Assembly: GCA_900315305.1 (NCBI GenBank)
Contig: OMYS01000007.1
Coordinates: 1-64,000, forward strand
Direction of reading: 5' to 3'
Length of the DNA: 64,000 bases
Source: an uncultured Eubacteriales bacterium
GTDB lineage: Bacteria > Bacillota > Clostridia > Lachnospirales > Lachnospiraceae
The notes beneath the pieces were generated by a model. It was given only the letters and a program-made list of their open reading frames with translations. It was not told the origin of the DNA and searched no databases. This document shows positions 1 through 9,733 of the stretch, piece by piece (the stretch's first letter is position 1; each line of letters starts with the position of its first letter). Made by a program: the position numbers and the translations under genes.

Positions 1-93
1 ATCGAGGGCGTCGCGGCGCTTGAGCGCGGTGGGTTCCGCGGAACTGTGATGGAGGCGGTCCACGCGTGCACGGAGAAGGCACTGAAGATCTGA
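1..93 (+). CDS. proC: Pyrroline-5-carboxylate reductase, C-terminal end (partial)
   Basis: Only the last 30 codons are present, with the stop at 91-93. The peptide contains IEGVAALERGGFRGTVMEAV, which matches the end of the ProC dimerisation domain, where a Gly-Gly-Phe-Arg turn precedes the last helix. ProC makes proline from pyrroline-5-carboxylate with NAD(P)H. The identification rests on this short tail, so the family is likely but not certain. A GC-rich inverted repeat lies shortly after the stop, before the next gene. Confidence 0.65.
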   Translation: MEGVAALERGGFRGTVMEAVHACTEKALKI

Positions 94-175
94 GACAAGA
101 CACACGAAGCGCGGCCGCCGCGCCCTCCGGAATCGGGATGCGGGGTGAGCAGCTGCGGGAGACAAGGAGGCAGAT

Positions 176-742
176 ATGAGCAGAGCGGTAGTTTTTCTTG
201 CAGACGGTTTCGAGGAGGTCGAGGCACTCACAGTCGTTGACCTGTTAAGACGGGCCGGGATCGAGGTTGTGACCGTGTCCATCAGCGATTCGCTGACGCT
301 GGTCGGCCGAAGTCACATCGAGGTCGGTGCGGATGTCATGTTCGGCGATCTGCAGCATCCGGAGCAGGCGGACATGTTTATTCTTCCGGGCGGACAGCCG
401 GGAACGACCTATCTCGGTGAGCACGAGGGCGTCGCGAAGACGCTTGCGGCGGCAAATGAGGCGAAGAAATACATCTGCGCGATCTGCGCGGCGCCGACGG
501 TCCTTGCAAAGCAGGGCTATCTGAAGGGCAGAAAGGCGGCCTGCTATCCGGGGCTTGAGAATGTCCTGGAGGAGAACGGCGCGGAGCCTGTCACAGACGA
601 GGAGGTTGTGAAGGACGGACGGTTCATCACGAGCCGCGGGGTCGGTACGGCGATCCCGTTTGCGCTGAAGCTGATCAAGGTTCTTGCGGGAGAAGACAGG
701 GCCCGTGAGATCGGCCGTTCCATCGTGTACAAGGCGGAGTGA
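176..742 (+). CDS. DJ-1/PfpI family protein
   Basis: The 188-residue protein has the usual single-domain length of the DJ-1/ThiJ/PfpI superfamily. The putative nucleophile is Cys104 in the elbow motif ICAAPTVLA, and Glu16 in GFEEVEALT sits where DJ-1 has the glutamate that polarises the cysteine. An LPGG turn is present near 70-73. Members are reported as glyoxalase/deglycase-like or redox-protective proteins, and the substrate cannot be told from sequence. The ATG follows AAGGAGG by 6 bases. It probably stands alone, and a CodY-like palindrome begins seven bases after its stop. Confidence 0.88.
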   Translation: MSRAVVFLADGFEEVEALTVVDLLRRAGIEVVTVSISDSLTLVGRSHIEVGADVMFGDLQHPEQADMFILPGGQPGTTYLGEHEGVAKTLAAANEAKKYICAICAAPTVLAKQGYLKGRKAACYPGLENVLEENGAEPVTDEEVVKDGRFITSRGVGTAIPFALKLIKVLAGEDRAREIGRSIVYKAE

Positions 743-748
743 GCTCCG

Positions 749-763
749 CATTTTCAGAAAATG
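749..763. promoter_or_regulatory. CodY-like operator upstream of tig
   Basis: CATTTTCAGAAAATG matches the low-GC Firmicute CodY consensus AATTTTCWGAAAATT at 13 of 15 positions. It is a perfect palindrome around the central A and lies just upstream of a TATACT hexamer (798-803) that could be the tig -10 box. codY itself is in this window. Function is inferred from the motif only. Confidence 0.45.
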
Positions 764-840
764 AGGTTTTCCTCTGTTCAGAAGGAAATTCCTGTGATAT
801 ACTGATGCAATGACTGTTATCAGATAGTTTAGGAGGAATC

Positions 841-2130
841 ATGAGCGTAAAGGTTGAAAATTTAGAGCACAATATGGTCAAGCTGACAGTCACTGTCCCG
901 GCTGACGACTTTTCCAAGGCACTGACTCAGGCCTACAATAGAAACAAGAAGAACATTTCCATTCCGGGCTTCAGAAAGGGCCATGCTCCGCAGCAGCTGA
1001 TCGAGAAGATGTACGGCACAGGCGTCTTCTATGAGGATGCAGCGAACATCCTGATCCCGCAGACATACCCGGAGGAGGCTGAGAGCACAGGTCTTGAGAT
1101 CGTATCCCGTCCGGAGTTCGATATCGAGCAGATCGAGAAGGGCAAGGATTTCATTTACACGGCAACAGCTGCTGTGAAGCCGGCTGTCGAGCTCGGCGCT
1201 TACGAGGGCATCGAGGTCAAGAAGCAGGACGTCACTGTCACAGATGAGGACGTCGATGCGGAGATCAAGAAGGAGCAGGAGAAGAACTCCCGCCTTGTTG
1301 ATGCAGAAGAGGGCGCAGCTGTTGAGAACGGCGACACAATCAATCTTGACTATTCCGGCTCCATCGACGGCGTCAAGTTTGACGGCGGCACGGCAGAGGG
1401 CCAGACGCTTGTTATCGGCTCGAACACCTTCATCCCGGGCTTCGAGGATCAGCTTGTCGGCGTAAAGGCAGGCGAGGAGAAGGACGTCAAGGTCACATTC
1501 CCGGCTGAGTACCACGCAAAGGAGCTTGCTGGCAAGGATGCTGTCTTCGCATGCAAGATCAACAAGATTCAGAAGAAGGAGCTCCCGGAGCTTAACGACG
1601 AGTTCGCACAGGATGTTTCCGAGTTCGACACGATGGACGAGTACAGAGAGTCTGTCAAGTCCAACCTTGTTTCCGACAAGGAGAAGGCTGCGAAGAACGC
1701 AAAGACAAATGAGGCTGTTGACAAGCTGATCGAGTCCTCCAAGATGGACATTCCGGACGCTATGGTCGCAAGCCAGGCAGAGCAGATGTATGAGGATTTC
1801 GCGAGACGTCTTCAGAGCCAGGGTATCCCGATCGACATGTATCTCCAGTATCAGGGATCTACAGAGGCGAAGTTCAAGGAAGACATCAAGCCGCAGGCAC
1901 TGAAGCAGATCCAGGAGCGCCTTGTTCTCGAGGCTGTCGCTGAGAAGGCTGACATCAAGATCTCCGATGAGGACTTCGATGCTGAGGTGAAGAAGATCGC
2001 GGATCAGTACAAGATGGATGTCGACAAGCTCAAGGAGTCGATGAGCGACTACGAGAAGGATCAGCTCAAGAAGGATATGGCGGTCCAGAAGGCTGTCGAG
2101 CTTGTCACGGACAGCGCCAAGGAGGTTTGA
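841..2130 (+). CDS. tig: Trigger factor
   Basis: This is a ribosome-associated chaperone and peptidyl-prolyl isomerase of 429 residues, the normal length. The ribosome-docking signature GFRKGHAP is at residues 43-50. An FKBP-type PPIase domain follows (roughly 155-245, containing [12 protein letters not shown] and PGFEDQL), then the helical C-terminal substrate cradle. The start follows TAGGAGGAATC. The last codons carry AAGGAGG, which serves as the ribosome binding site of clpP, so the two genes are translationally linked. The tig-clpP-clpX order is widely conserved and joins folding of nascent chains to protein quality control. Confidence 0.97.
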   Translation: MSVKVENLEHNMVKLTVTVPADDFSKALTQAYNRNKKNISIPGFRKGHAPQQLIEKMYGTGVFYEDAANILIPQTYPEEAESTGLEIVSRPEFDIEQIEKGKDFIYTATAAVKPAVELGAYEGIEVKKQDVTVTDEDVDAEIKKEQEKNSRLVDAEEGAAVENGDTINLDYSGSIDGVKFDGGTAEGQTLVIGSNTFIPGFEDQLVGVKAGEEKDVKVTFPAEYHAKELAGKDAVFACKINKIQKKELPELNDEFAQDVSEFDTMDEYRESVKSNLVSDKEKAAKNAKTNEAVDKLIESSKMDIPDAMVASQAEQMYEDFARRLQSQGIPIDMYLQYQGSTEAKFKEDIKPQALKQIQERLVLEAVAEKADIKISDEDFDAEVKKIADQYKMDVDKLKESMSDYEKDQLKKDMAVQKAVELVTDSAKEV

Positions 2131-2132
2131 AT

Positions 2133-2723
2133 TTGATCAGAAACACACTGGTTCCGTACGTCATCGAACAGACGGCGCAGGGTGAGAGAAGCTATGATAT
2201 TTATTCGAGACTGCTCAAGGAGCGCATCATTTTCCTCGGCGAGGAAGTTACGGACGCGAGTGCGTCCGTGATCGTCGCGGAGCTCCTGTTCCTCGAGTCG
2301 GAGGACCCCTCCAAGGATATCAGTCTCTATATCAACAGCCCGGGCGGATCTGTTACCGCGGGCATGGCGATCTATGATACCATGCAGTATATCAAGTGTG
2401 ATGTTTCAACAATCTGCATCGGCATGGCGGCCAGCATGGGCGCATTCCTGCTTGCGGGCGGCGCGAAGGGCAAGCGCCAGGCGCTTCCGAACGCGGAGAT
2501 CATGATCCATCAGCCGTCGGGCGGCACGCAGGGCAAGGCCAGCGATATGCTGATCGATGCGGACCATATCCGCGCGACACGCCAGAGAATGAACGAGCTG
2601 CTGGCGCAGAACACTGGCAAGACTGTTGAGGAGGTCGCGCGCGACACAGACCGCGACCACTGGCTCACAGCGAAAGAGGCTGCAGAGTACGGCATCATTG
2701 ACAGCGTCATTGAAAAACGATAA
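2133..2723 (+). CDS. clpP: ATP-dependent Clp protease proteolytic subunit
   Basis: This is the tetradecameric serine protease core that degrades substrates unfolded by ClpX or other Clp ATPases. The triad is visible as Ser101 (GMAASMGAF), His126 (IMIHQPSGG) and Asp175 (DTDRDHW), counting from the TTG at 2133. I prefer this TTG over the in-frame TTG at 2127 because AAGGAGG ends 7 bases before 2133 but only one base before 2127. The protein then begins [14 protein letters not shown], typical for the family. It starts 2 bases after the tig stop. An intrinsic terminator separates it from clpX. Confidence 0.96.
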   Translation: MIRNTLVPYVIEQTAQGERSYDIYSRLLKERIIFLGEEVTDASASVIVAELLFLESEDPSKDISLYINSPGGSVTAGMAIYDTMQYIKCDVSTICIGMAASMGAFLLAGGAKGKRQALPNAEIMIHQPSGGTQGKASDMLIDADHIRATRQRMNELLAQNTGKTVEEVARDTDRDHWLTAKEAAEYGIIDSVIEKR

Positions 2724-2746
2724 AGTACAGGTAAAGCTGTTACGGA

Positions 2747-2777
2747 GAGCTGCTGCGAAATTTGCAGCAGCTCTTTT
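2747..2777 (+). terminator. Intrinsic terminator after clpP
   Basis: A perfect 10-bp stem, GAGCTGCTGC / GCAGCAGCTC, with a 7-base loop is followed by TTTT. The T-run is short, so read-through into clpX is possible. Confidence 0.75.
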
Positions 2778-2843
2778 CAGACAGGAAGAGAAAACCCGGG
2801 CAGCTGCCACGGGAAATGCAAGTCTCTTCCAAAAGGAGAAAAT

Positions 2844-4166
2844 ATGGCAGGAAGAAGTTCCGGTAATAAACTCAGATGCTCCTTCTGCGGAAAGAGCGCG
2901 GACCAGGTCCACAAGCTCTTTGCCGGCCCGGAAGGGATCTATATCTGTGATGAGTGCGTGAAAATCTGCACGAACATCATGGAGGAAGAGGCTGAGAAGG
3001 AGAGCTTCGAGGTCGATGACGGTGAGATCCATCTGAAGACACCGGTTGAGATCAAGAAGTTTCTGGACGAGTACGTGATCGGTCAGGACGACGCGAAGAA
3101 GGTCCTGGCAGTATCCGTCTACAACCATTACAAGCGTCTGCTCGCTCCGAAGGAGAAGAACGGCGTCGAGCTGCAGAAGTCAAATATTATGATGCTTGGA
3201 CCGTCCGGCTCCGGCAAGACGCTTCTCGCGCAGACACTGGCGAGAATGCTGAACGTTCCGTTCGCGATTGCGGACGCGACGACGCTGACCGAGGCAGGCT
3301 ATGTCGGCGAGGATGTCGAGAACATCCTGCTCAAGCTGATCCAGGCGGCTGACTACGACCTTGAGCGCGCAAAGCACGGCATTATCTACATCGATGAGAT
3401 CGATAAGATCGGCCGCAAGTCTGAAAATGCATCCATCACCCGCGATGTTTCCGGTGAGGGCGTGCAGCAGGCTTTACTTAAGATCATCGAGGGGACAAAT
3501 GCGTCTGTTCCGCCGCAGGGCGGCAGAAAGCACCCGCAGCAGGAGATGATCCAGATCGATACGACGGACATCCTGTTCATCTGCGGCGGTGCATTTGTCG
3601 GAATGGACAAGATCATCGAGCAGAGAATGGACACGAAGTCCATCGGCTTCGGCGCCGAGCTCGGCAAGACAGAGGAAGAGAGAAATGAAGGAGAAATCCT
3701 GAAGCATGTCATGCCGCAGGACTTCGTCAAGTTCGGCCTCATCCCGGAGCTGATCGGCCGTATTCCGGTCGTCGTGTCTCTGGACGGCCTCGACGAGGAC
3801 GCGCTCGTCCGCATCCTGAAGGAGCCGAAGAATTCTCTGGTCAAGCAGTACACGAAGCTTTTCGAGATGGACGGCGTGCGCCTGACAATCGAGGACGACG
3901 CGCTGCGTGAGATCGCGCATGAATCTGTCGAGAGAAAGACGGGCGCGAGAGGTCTCCGCGCAATCATGGAGAAGACGGTCATGGACGCGATGTACAAGGT
4001 CCCGTCCGATCCGTCCATCACGGAGTGTGTCATCACGAAGGACTCCGTCGGCGGAAAGAAGGAGCCGGAGCTGATTCACGGCGAGCGGTCGGAGGACGAC
4101 GCAAAGCCGCTGATGGCAAGACGTGCCTCAAGGCGGAGAAAGACATCGAAGTCCGTCACAGCCTGA
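2844..4166 (+). CDS. clpX: ATP-dependent Clp protease ATP-binding subunit ClpX
   Basis: This is the AAA+ unfoldase that feeds ClpP. The N-terminal C4 zinc-binding domain has Cys12, 15, 35 and 38. Walker A is GPSGSGKT (119-126), Walker B is IIYIDEID, and the ClpP-binding IGF-type loop appears as SIGFGAE. The sensor and C-terminal small domain follow. At 440 residues it is slightly long because of a basic tail rich in Arg and Lys ([13 protein letters not shown]). The start follows AAAAGGAGAAAAT. engB comes directly after, without the lon gene that separates these two in many Firmicutes. Confidence 0.97.
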   Translation: MAGRSSGNKLRCSFCGKSADQVHKLFAGPEGIYICDECVKICTNIMEEEAEKESFEVDDGEIHLKTPVEIKKFLDEYVIGQDDAKKVLAVSVYNHYKRLLAPKEKNGVELQKSNIMMLGPSGSGKTLLAQTLARMLNVPFAIADATTLTEAGYVGEDVENILLKLIQAADYDLERAKHGIIYIDEIDKIGRKSENASITRDVSGEGVQQALLKIIEGTNASVPPQGGRKHPQQEMIQIDTTDILFICGGAFVGMDKIIEQRMDTKSIGFGAELGKTEEERNEGEILKHVMPQDFVKFGLIPELIGRIPVVVSLDGLDEDALVRILKEPKNSLVKQYTKLFEMDGVRLTIEDDALREIAHESVERKTGARGLRAIMEKTVMDAMYKVPSDPSITECVITKDSVGGKKEPELIHGERSEDDAKPLMARRASRRRKTSKSVTA

Positions 4167-4188
4167 CGCACGTTCATGGAGAGAGAAC

Positions 4189-4803
4189 ATGTATAAGATC
4201 AAATCTGCGGACCTGGAAACTGTGTGCGGCATCACGAGCAGGCTTCCGCTCAACAAGAGACCGGAGCTCGCGTTCGCGGGCCGGTCGAATGTCGGCAAGA
4301 GCTCGCTGATCAACGCGCTGATGGAGCGGAAGTCCTACGCGAGGACGTCCGCCCAGCCGGGAAAGACGCAGACTATCAATTATTATCACGTCAATAGGGG
4401 TGAGACACGTCCGGATTTTGCGCCGGACGTGTATCTGGTTGACCTTCCGGGCTACGGCTATGCCGTGCGCTCAAAGGAAATGAAGGAAGGCTGGGGCGGC
4501 CTGATTGAGGGGTATCTTCGGAACTCGAAGAAGCTCCGCGCTGTCTTTCTCCTGGTTGATCTCCGTCATGAGCCGACGGCCGATGACCGCCTCATGCACG
4601 ACTGGATTATTGCGAGCGGCATGGAGCCGATTATTATTGCGACGAAGGCGGACAAGCTGAAGAAGCGGGAGGTCGAAAAGAATCTCAATACGGTGCGGAC
4701 TGTCCTGCATGTCAGCCATGAGACAAGGGTGATTGCATTTTCTGCAGTTACGAAGGAAGGAAGAGACGAGATCTGGGACACGATCTCAGCGTACGCGGAG
4801 TAA
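4189..4803 (+). CDS. engB: Ribosome biogenesis GTPase EngB (YsxC/YihA)
   Basis: A 204-residue TRAFAC GTPase that acts late in 50S subunit assembly. G1 is GRSNVGKSS (31-39), G3 is DLPGYG, G4 is TKAD, and a G5-like FSA lies near the end. An open frame extends upstream to 4123, but that extension overlaps clpX and looks non-coding (low similarity, many Arg/Ser). I start at ATG 4189, preceded by GGAGAGA. Only 22 bases separate it from clpX, so the two are probably co-transcribed. Confidence 0.95.
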   Translation: MYKIKSADLETVCGITSRLPLNKRPELAFAGRSNVGKSSLINALMERKSYARTSAQPGKTQTINYYHVNRGETRPDFAPDVYLVDLPGYGYAVRSKEMKEGWGGLIEGYLRNSKKLRAVFLLVDLRHEPTADDRLMHDWIIASGMEPIIIATKADKLKKREVEKNLNTVRTVLHVSHETRVIAFSAVTKEGRDEIWDTISAYAE

Positions 4804-4809
4804 AGAGCG

Positions 4810-5652
4810 ATGGGAATTATCAGGGCCAGCAAGCTCGGTTTTGACTATATCAAATATGCGGACGAGTCGGAGACGCCGGAGAAGGTAACGGCGCTCACGG
4901 ACGTTGATCTCGACGTCGATAAGGGGCAGTTTATCGCCATTCTCGGACATAACGGGTCCGGAAAATCGACGCTCGCCAAGCAGATCAACGCGCTCCTCGT
5001 CCCGACAAGCGGCACGATGTATATCGATGGCGTGGATACGGCGGAGGAAGAGGACCTGTGGAAAATCCGTCAGAAGGCCGGCATGGTCTTCCAGAATCCG
5101 GATAACCAGATCATCGGGACCGTTGTCGAGGAGGATGTCGGGTTCGGCCCGGAGAATCTCGGCGTTCCGACGGAGGACATCTGGCACCGCGTCGACGACG
5201 CGCTCGCCAAGGTCGGCATGCTCGGGTTCCGCGACCGCTCGCCGAACAAGCTCTCCGGCGGCCAGAAGCAGAGAGTTGCGATTGCCGGCGTCGTCGCAAT
5301 GCACCCGGAGTGCATTGTGCTTGATGAGCCGACGGCGATGCTTGATCCGAACGGCCGTAAGGAGGTCATTGATACGGTCCGTGAGCTGAACCGGAAGGAG
5401 CATGTCACGGTCATTCTGATCACGCACTATATGGAGGAGGTCGTCGTCGCGGACAAGGTGTACGTCATGGACAAGGGACACATCGTCATGCGCGGCACGC
5501 CCAGACAGATCTTTTCGCGCGTCGAGGAGCTGAAGAAATTGCGGCTCGATGTGCCGCAGGTGACAGAGCTCGCGTGGGAGCTCAAAAAGGCGGGGGTCGA
5601 TCTTCCGGACGGAATTCTGACAATCGATGAGCTTGTGGAGGCGCTATGCTGA
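4810..5652 (+). CDS. ecfA1: ECF transporter ATPase EcfA1
   Basis: This is the first of the two ATPases of the shared ECF energising module, which drives vitamin or metal uptake with exchangeable S components encoded elsewhere. Walker A is GHNGSGKST (46-54), the ABC signature is LSGGQKQ, and Walker B is [12 protein letters not shown]. The Q-loop region reads [11 protein letters not shown], as in this subfamily. It begins 6 bases after the engB stop. The 3' end overlaps ecfA2 by 7 bases, so production of the two ATPases is likely coupled. No S component is present in the window, consistent with a group II system. Confidence 0.94.
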   Translation: MGIIRASKLGFDYIKYADESETPEKVTALTDVDLDVDKGQFIAILGHNGSGKSTLAKQINALLVPTSGTMYIDGVDTAEEEDLWKIRQKAGMVFQNPDNQIIGTVVEEDVGFGPENLGVPTEDIWHRVDDALAKVGMLGFRDRSPNKLSGGQKQRVAIAGVVAMHPECIVLDEPTAMLDPNGRKEVIDTVRELNRKEHVTVILITHYMEEVVVADKVYVMDKGHIVMRGTPRQIFSRVEELKKLRLDVPQVTELAWELKKAGVDLPDGILTIDELVEALC

Positions 5653-6515
5653 TAGAGTTAAAGGACGTGTGCTACACATACGGCGTGGGAACGGTTTATG
5701 AGGTGAACGCGCTCGACCATGTGAACCTTTCGATCGACGAGGGAGAATTCATCGGTGTGATCGGACACACGGGAAGCGGAAAATCGACGCTGATTCAGCA
5801 TCTGAACGGCCTTATTAAGCCGACGTCCGGCGAGGTTCTCTTCGAGGGCAAGAATATCTGGGACAATGGCTACGATCTGCGGTCGCTTCGCACGCACGTC
5901 GGACTCGTGTTCCAGTATCCCGAGAACCAGCTCTTTGAGACGGATGTCCTGAAGGACGTGATGTTCGGCCCGAAAAATGAAGGGCTCTCGCAGGAGGAAT
6001 GTGAGGAGCGCGCAAAGCGCGCCCTGAAGGAGGTCGGGATCGCCGAGGAGCTGTATACGGCATCGCCATTTGAGCTGTCCGGCGGCCAGAAGCGGAGAGT
6101 CGCCGTGGCCGGTGTGCTCGCCATGGACCCGGAGGTCCTGATTCTCGACGAGCCGACGGCGGGACTTGATCCGGCCGGCCGCGATGAGATCCTGAACCGG
6201 ATCAAGTACCTGCGGGACACGCGGGGCATCACGGTGATCCTCGTTTCCCACAGCATGGAGGACGTCGCGCGGTACGCGACGCGGCTGCTCGTCGTCAATG
6301 ATGGAAAAATTGCATTTGACGACACGCCGAAGCACGTCTTCATGCACTATAAGGAGCTCGAGAAGATCGGTCTTGCGGCGCCGCAGATCACCTACATCAT
6401 GCGGGCGCTCTATGAGAAGGGACTCGATGTTGACCTCACGGCGACGACCGTCGAGGAAGCGAAGAGGAGCATTCTGATGGCGCTCTCGGCCAGGAACTCG
6501 CTGGAGGAAAAGTAA
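5646..6515 (+). CDS. ecfA2: ECF transporter ATPase EcfA2
   Basis: The second ECF ATPase (289 residues) forms a heterodimer with EcfA1. Walker A is GHTGSGKST, the signature is LSGGQKRR and Walker B is [12 protein letters not shown]. The Q-loop reads [11 protein letters not shown], the usual EcfA2 version. The start overlaps the ecfA1 stop within the string ATGCTGA, and ecfT follows after 8 bases. Duplicated adjacent ATPases plus a T component define the module. Confidence 0.94.
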   Translation: MLIELKDVCYTYGVGTVYEVNALDHVNLSIDEGEFIGVIGHTGSGKSTLIQHLNGLIKPTSGEVLFEGKNIWDNGYDLRSLRTHVGLVFQYPENQLFETDVLKDVMFGPKNEGLSQEECEERAKRALKEVGIAEELYTASPFELSGGQKRRVAVAGVLAMDPEVLILDEPTAGLDPAGRDEILNRIKYLRDTRGITVILVSHSMEDVARYATRLLVVNDGKIAFDDTPKHVFMHYKELEKIGLAAPQITYIMRALYEKGLDVDLTATTVEEAKRSILMALSARNSLEEK

Positions 6516-6523
6516 GAAAAATC

Positions 6524-7321
6524 ATGGAAATTTCATTAGGCCAATATTATCCGACAGATTCAATCCTGCATAAACTGGACCCGCGCGTGAAATTTCTCGG
6601 GACGCTCGCCTATATCATCGGGGTCTTCCTCGTGAAGGGCCTCATCGGCTATCTGTTCGTCACGGCAGTGCTCGGCGTCATGATCGCCCTGTCAAGGGTG
6701 CCGTTCCGCTATATCCTAAAGAGCATGAAGCCGATCTGGTTCATTCTCATCATCACGGTCATTTTTAACCTGCTGCTCACACCGGGCACGGCTGTGTGGC
6801 ACTGGGGAATTCTTAAAATAACGGACGCGGGCATCCGCATGGCTGTCCGCATGGCCCTGCGTCTCACCTATCTCGTCATGGGCTCGTCGATCATGACTCT
6901 GACGACGACGCCGAATTCGCTGACAGATGCGATGGAGAGCCTCTTTGCGTGGATGAAGGTGCTTCATGTGCCGGTCCACGAGATCTCCATGATGATGTCG
7001 ATCGCGCTCCGCTTTATTCCGATCCTCACGGAGGAGACGGACAAGATCAAGAAGGCGCAGATCGCCCGCGGCGCGGATTTCGAGAGCGGCAATTTCATCG
7101 CGCGCATGAAGGCGATGATTCCGCTGCTTGTCCCGCTGTTCGTCTCGGCCTTCCGCCGCGCCAATGATCTGGCGATGGCGATGGAGGCGCGCTGCTATCA
7201 CGGAGGCGACAGCCGGACGCGCATGAAGCCGCTGCACTACGAGGGCCGCGACGTTTGGGCGTATATCATCATGGCGGCGTTCTTTGCCTGCTACATCGCG
7301 CTCTGCGTGCTCGGAATCTGA
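6524..7321 (+). CDS. ecfT: ECF transporter transmembrane component EcfT
   Basis: This 265-residue membrane protein scaffolds the ATPases and S components. Several hydrophobic helices are visible in the first 130 residues and one at the very C-terminus. The cytoplasmic coupling segment contains the AQIARGADF motif (Ala-Arg-Gly), characteristic of EcfT coupling helices. The N-terminus (LGQYYPTDSILHKLDPRVKF) is typical of the family. It is the third gene of the ecfA1-A2-T operon and precedes truA, a frequent arrangement in Firmicutes. Confidence 0.93.
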   Translation: MEISLGQYYPTDSILHKLDPRVKFLGTLAYIIGVFLVKGLIGYLFVTAVLGVMIALSRVPFRYILKSMKPIWFILIITVIFNLLLTPGTAVWHWGILKITDAGIRMAVRMALRLTYLVMGSSIMTLTTTPNSLTDAMESLFAWMKVLHVPVHEISMMMSIALRFIPILTEETDKIKKAQIARGADFESGNFIARMKAMIPLLVPLFVSAFRRANDLAMAMEARCYHGGDSRTRMKPLHYEGRDVWAYIIMAAFFACYIALCVLGI

Positions 7322-7388
7322 AAGGGGACAAGCCCTGCTGCGGCCTTGAGGCCGGCATCTGAGAAGAATCTGGGAAATGGAGAGAAAC

Positions 7389-8144
7389 ATGCGAATCAAG
7401 CTGACGGTTGCCTATGACGGAACGAACTACAACGGGTTTCAGTGCCAGACAAATGGTGTCGCTATCCAGGATGTCCTGAACGGCGCCATCTCGGATCTCT
7501 TCGGGACTCCGATCAGGACGATCGGAGCGAGCCGCACAGATGCCGGTGTCCATGCGGAGGGCAATGTCGCTGTCTTTGATGTGGAGACCCGCATTCATCC
7601 GTCAAAAATCGCATTTGCGCTCAATGCGCGTCTCCCGGAGGATATCCGCGTCGTGGAGTCCGAGCGCGTCCCGGACGATTTTCATCCCCGCTATCAGACG
7701 ACGTACAAGACCTATGAGTATCACATCCTGAACCGGGTTCATCCGGACCCGCTCTTTCGGCATACAGAGATGCATGTCTACTATCCGCTCGATGCGCAGA
7801 AAATGAACACCGCGGCGCAGTACCTGATCGGCGAGCACGATTTCGCGTCCTTCTGCTCCTCGGGCAACTCGACCGCGACGACCGTGCGGACCATCACGGA
7901 CGCGTCCGTGACGCGCACAGGAGACCGTCTGGTGTTCCGGATCCGCGGGAACGGCTTCCTCTACAACATGGTCCGCATCATTGTCGGCACCCTTCTCTAC
8001 ATCGGGGACGGCCGCTGGGAGCCGGAGCGGATGCGCACCATCATCGAGGCGCGGGACCGCCACGAGGCGGGGCCGACCGCGATCCCGAAGGGGCTCGTCC
8101 TGGTCGGAATCGAGTATCCGGACTACGTCCGCGGGGAGGAATAA
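7389..8144 (+). CDS. truA: tRNA pseudouridine(38-40) synthase TruA, copy 1
   Basis: TruA isomerises uridines 38-40 in the anticodon arm. The catalytic Asp51 lies in ASRTDAGVHA. The N-terminus MRIKLTVAYDGTNYNGFQ is canonical. I choose ATG 7389, with GGAGAG 5 bases upstream, over ATG 7377, which would add MERN. The position right after ecfT is the conserved Firmicute location. A second, divergent TruA is encoded at 37179-37919 on the other strand. Both keep the active-site motif, so the copies may divide substrates. Confidence 0.94.
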   Translation: MRIKLTVAYDGTNYNGFQCQTNGVAIQDVLNGAISDLFGTPIRTIGASRTDAGVHAEGNVAVFDVETRIHPSKIAFALNARLPEDIRVVESERVPDDFHPRYQTTYKTYEYHILNRVHPDPLFRHTEMHVYYPLDAQKMNTAAQYLIGEHDFASFCSSGNSTATTVRTITDASVTRTGDRLVFRIRGNGFLYNMVRIIVGTLLYIGDGRWEPERMRTIIEARDRHEAGPTAIPKGLVLVGIEYPDYVRGEE

Positions 8145-8192
8145 TCGCAGCTTGCATCCGCGGGCTTCGTCCGTGCGGAAGAATAATCCAGG

Positions 8193-8221
8193 TTGACATC
8201 CGGCCGGAAAGACGGTATTCT
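8193..8221 (+). promoter_or_regulatory. Promoter of the T-box / ABC transporter operon
   Basis: A consensus -35 TTGACA (8193-8198) is followed after 17 bases by TATTCT (8216-8221). Transcription would begin just ahead of the T-box leader. Confidence 0.65.
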
Positions 8222-8227
8222 TAAAGT

Positions 8228-8447
8228 CACATCTACAAACTGAACAGAGAAGGCCGATGAGAAAGAAAAGTAGCCTTGTCAATTACCCTACAGAGAGCAC
8301 GCAGATTGCTGAGAGGCGGCGGGAAAAAGCATGGTGAATGGGCTTTTGAGGCAGGGTGATAAGTGGCCGCGCGCTGCGTGGCAAACTGAGTGGCACCGCG
8401 GTTTAAAAAGAATCGTCTCAGGTTTTATGACCTGAGGCTTTTTTTAT
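8228..8447 (+). promoter_or_regulatory. T-box leader (tRNA-sensing riboswitch), probably tRNA-Trp
   Basis: The T-box core GAGTGGCACCGCGG (8388-8401) is followed by an intrinsic terminator with stem CTCAGGT / ACCTGAG (8417-8436) and a seven-T run. Upstream, an AGTA near the start, GAGAGC, and a TTGCTGAGA distal-loop-like stretch fit Stem I. The candidate specifier is TGG at 8339-8341 within GTGAATGGGC; another TGG is at 8332-8334. A Trp specifier would fit the transporter downstream. Uncharged tRNA should stabilise the antiterminator and switch on the operon. The class is clear; the amino acid is inferred. Confidence 0.88.
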
Positions 8448-8487
8448 TGTCCGGGGCCTTCTCGCGGGAGGAAAAGGAGGAGATATT

Positions 8488-9654
8488 ATGAAGAGAAAGA
8501 TGTTTACAACGGCACTCGCAGCGGTATGTGCGCTCTCCCTGTGCGCATGCGGAAGCAGTTCAAAGACAGCGTCCTCGTCAGCTGCGGCAGCTTCGTCAGC
8601 GGAGACAGCGGGATCCGTTGTCACAGGAACGGACTCTACAGAGAGCACGCTGATCGAGGCGACCGGAAATACATTTTCAACGACGGCTGACGTATCCGGA
8701 AAGACCTACAAGGTCGGTATCATCCAGTACGTAGACGACGCGTCTCTCAATCAGATCGAGGCAAATATCGAATCCGAGCTCGATGCCATCGGCAGTAAAC
8801 TCGGCTGCACCTTCGACTATAAGGACTACGTGAAGAACGGACAGGCTGACGGCACGGTCCTCAATCAGATCGCGTCGGAGCTTATTTCCGATAAGGTTGA
8901 TCTGATTATCCCGATCGCAACACCGACGGCCCAGATCGTTCAGACGGCGACGGAGGACAATCAGATCCCGGTCGTCTTTGCGGCCTCCTCTGATCCGGTC
9001 GGCGCGGGTCTTGTCTCCTCGATGGACAAGCCGGGTGCGAATATCACGGGTACATCGGACGCGCTGAACACAGAAGCCATCATGAACCTGATCACAGCCG
9101 TCAATCCGGATGTCAAGAAGGTCGGTATCCTCTACTCAAAGAGCGAGGATTCGTCCACACAGCCGGTCAAGGACGCTGAGAAGTATCTTGACTCGAAGGG
9201 CATCTCCTATGTTGAGAAGACAGGTACGACAAATGATGAGGTCTCCTCGGCAGCGGACGCGCTGGTCGCAGAGGGCGTCGATGCGGTCTTCACACCGACC
9301 GACAACACGATCATGAAGGCTGAGCTCGCTATCTATGAAAAGTTCCAGGACGCAGGCATTCCGCAGTACTGCGGCGCCGATTCCTTCGCACTGAACGGTG
9401 CGTTCTGCGGCTATGGCGTTGACTACGCAAACCTCGGTGTCGCGACGGCCGATATGGCGGCAGATATCCTGGTCAACGGCAAGAACCCGGCAGATGTCCC
9501 GGTCGAGACATTTGACAACGGTATCGCCACTGTCAACACGGACACATGCGAGGCGATCGGCCTTAACTTCGATGACGTGAAAAATGCAATGCAGCCGTAC
9601 TGCACGCTTGTTCAGAAAATAACAACCGCGCAGGAGTTCAGCACAGAGAGCTGA
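8488..9654 (+). CDS. ABC transporter substrate-binding lipoprotein (TrpX-like, COG2984 type)
   Basis: This is the binding component of an ABC importer. A signal peptide ends in a lipobox with the lipidated cysteine at residue 21 (SLCACGSSS), followed by a Ser/Ala-rich linker to about residue 70. A type I periplasmic-binding fold then starts at YKVGIIQYVDDASLNQ. The 388-residue length includes the linker. Members of this uncharacterised family under Trp T-boxes have been named TrpX, and the T-box upstream makes tryptophan the best guess. The start follows GGAGGAGAT. It is the first gene of a three-gene operon. Confidence 0.88.
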   Translation: MKRKMFTTALAAVCALSLCACGSSSKTASSSAAAASSAETAGSVVTGTDSTESTLIEATGNTFSTTADVSGKTYKVGIIQYVDDASLNQIEANIESELDAIGSKLGCTFDYKDYVKNGQADGTVLNQIASELISDKVDLIIPIATPTAQIVQTATEDNQIPVVFAASSDPVGAGLVSSMDKPGANITGTSDALNTEAIMNLITAVNPDVKKVGILYSKSEDSSTQPVKDAEKYLDSKGISYVEKTGTTNDEVSSAADALVAEGVDAVFTPTDNTIMKAELAIYEKFQDAGIPQYCGADSFALNGAFCGYGVDYANLGVATADMAADILVNGKNPADVPVETFDNGIATVNTDTCEAIGLNFDDVKNAMQPYCTLVQKITTAQEFSTES

Positions 9655-9683
9655 TACGGCATTATCTTTATGAAAGAATAACT

Positions 9684-9713
9684 ATTCAGCACTCCAGACT
9701 CGGAACGCTGAAT
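9684..9713. repeat. Palindromic repeat, family A (short form)
   Basis: ATTCAGC and GCTGAAT form a 7-bp stem around ACTCCAGACTCGGAAC. The same end motif and the CTCGGAACGC core recur in other intergenic regions. This copy lies within the ABC operon, between the binding protein and permease genes, and may affect relative expression. Confidence 0.6.
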
Positions 9714-9733
9714 AAAAAATGGAGGAATCATCC

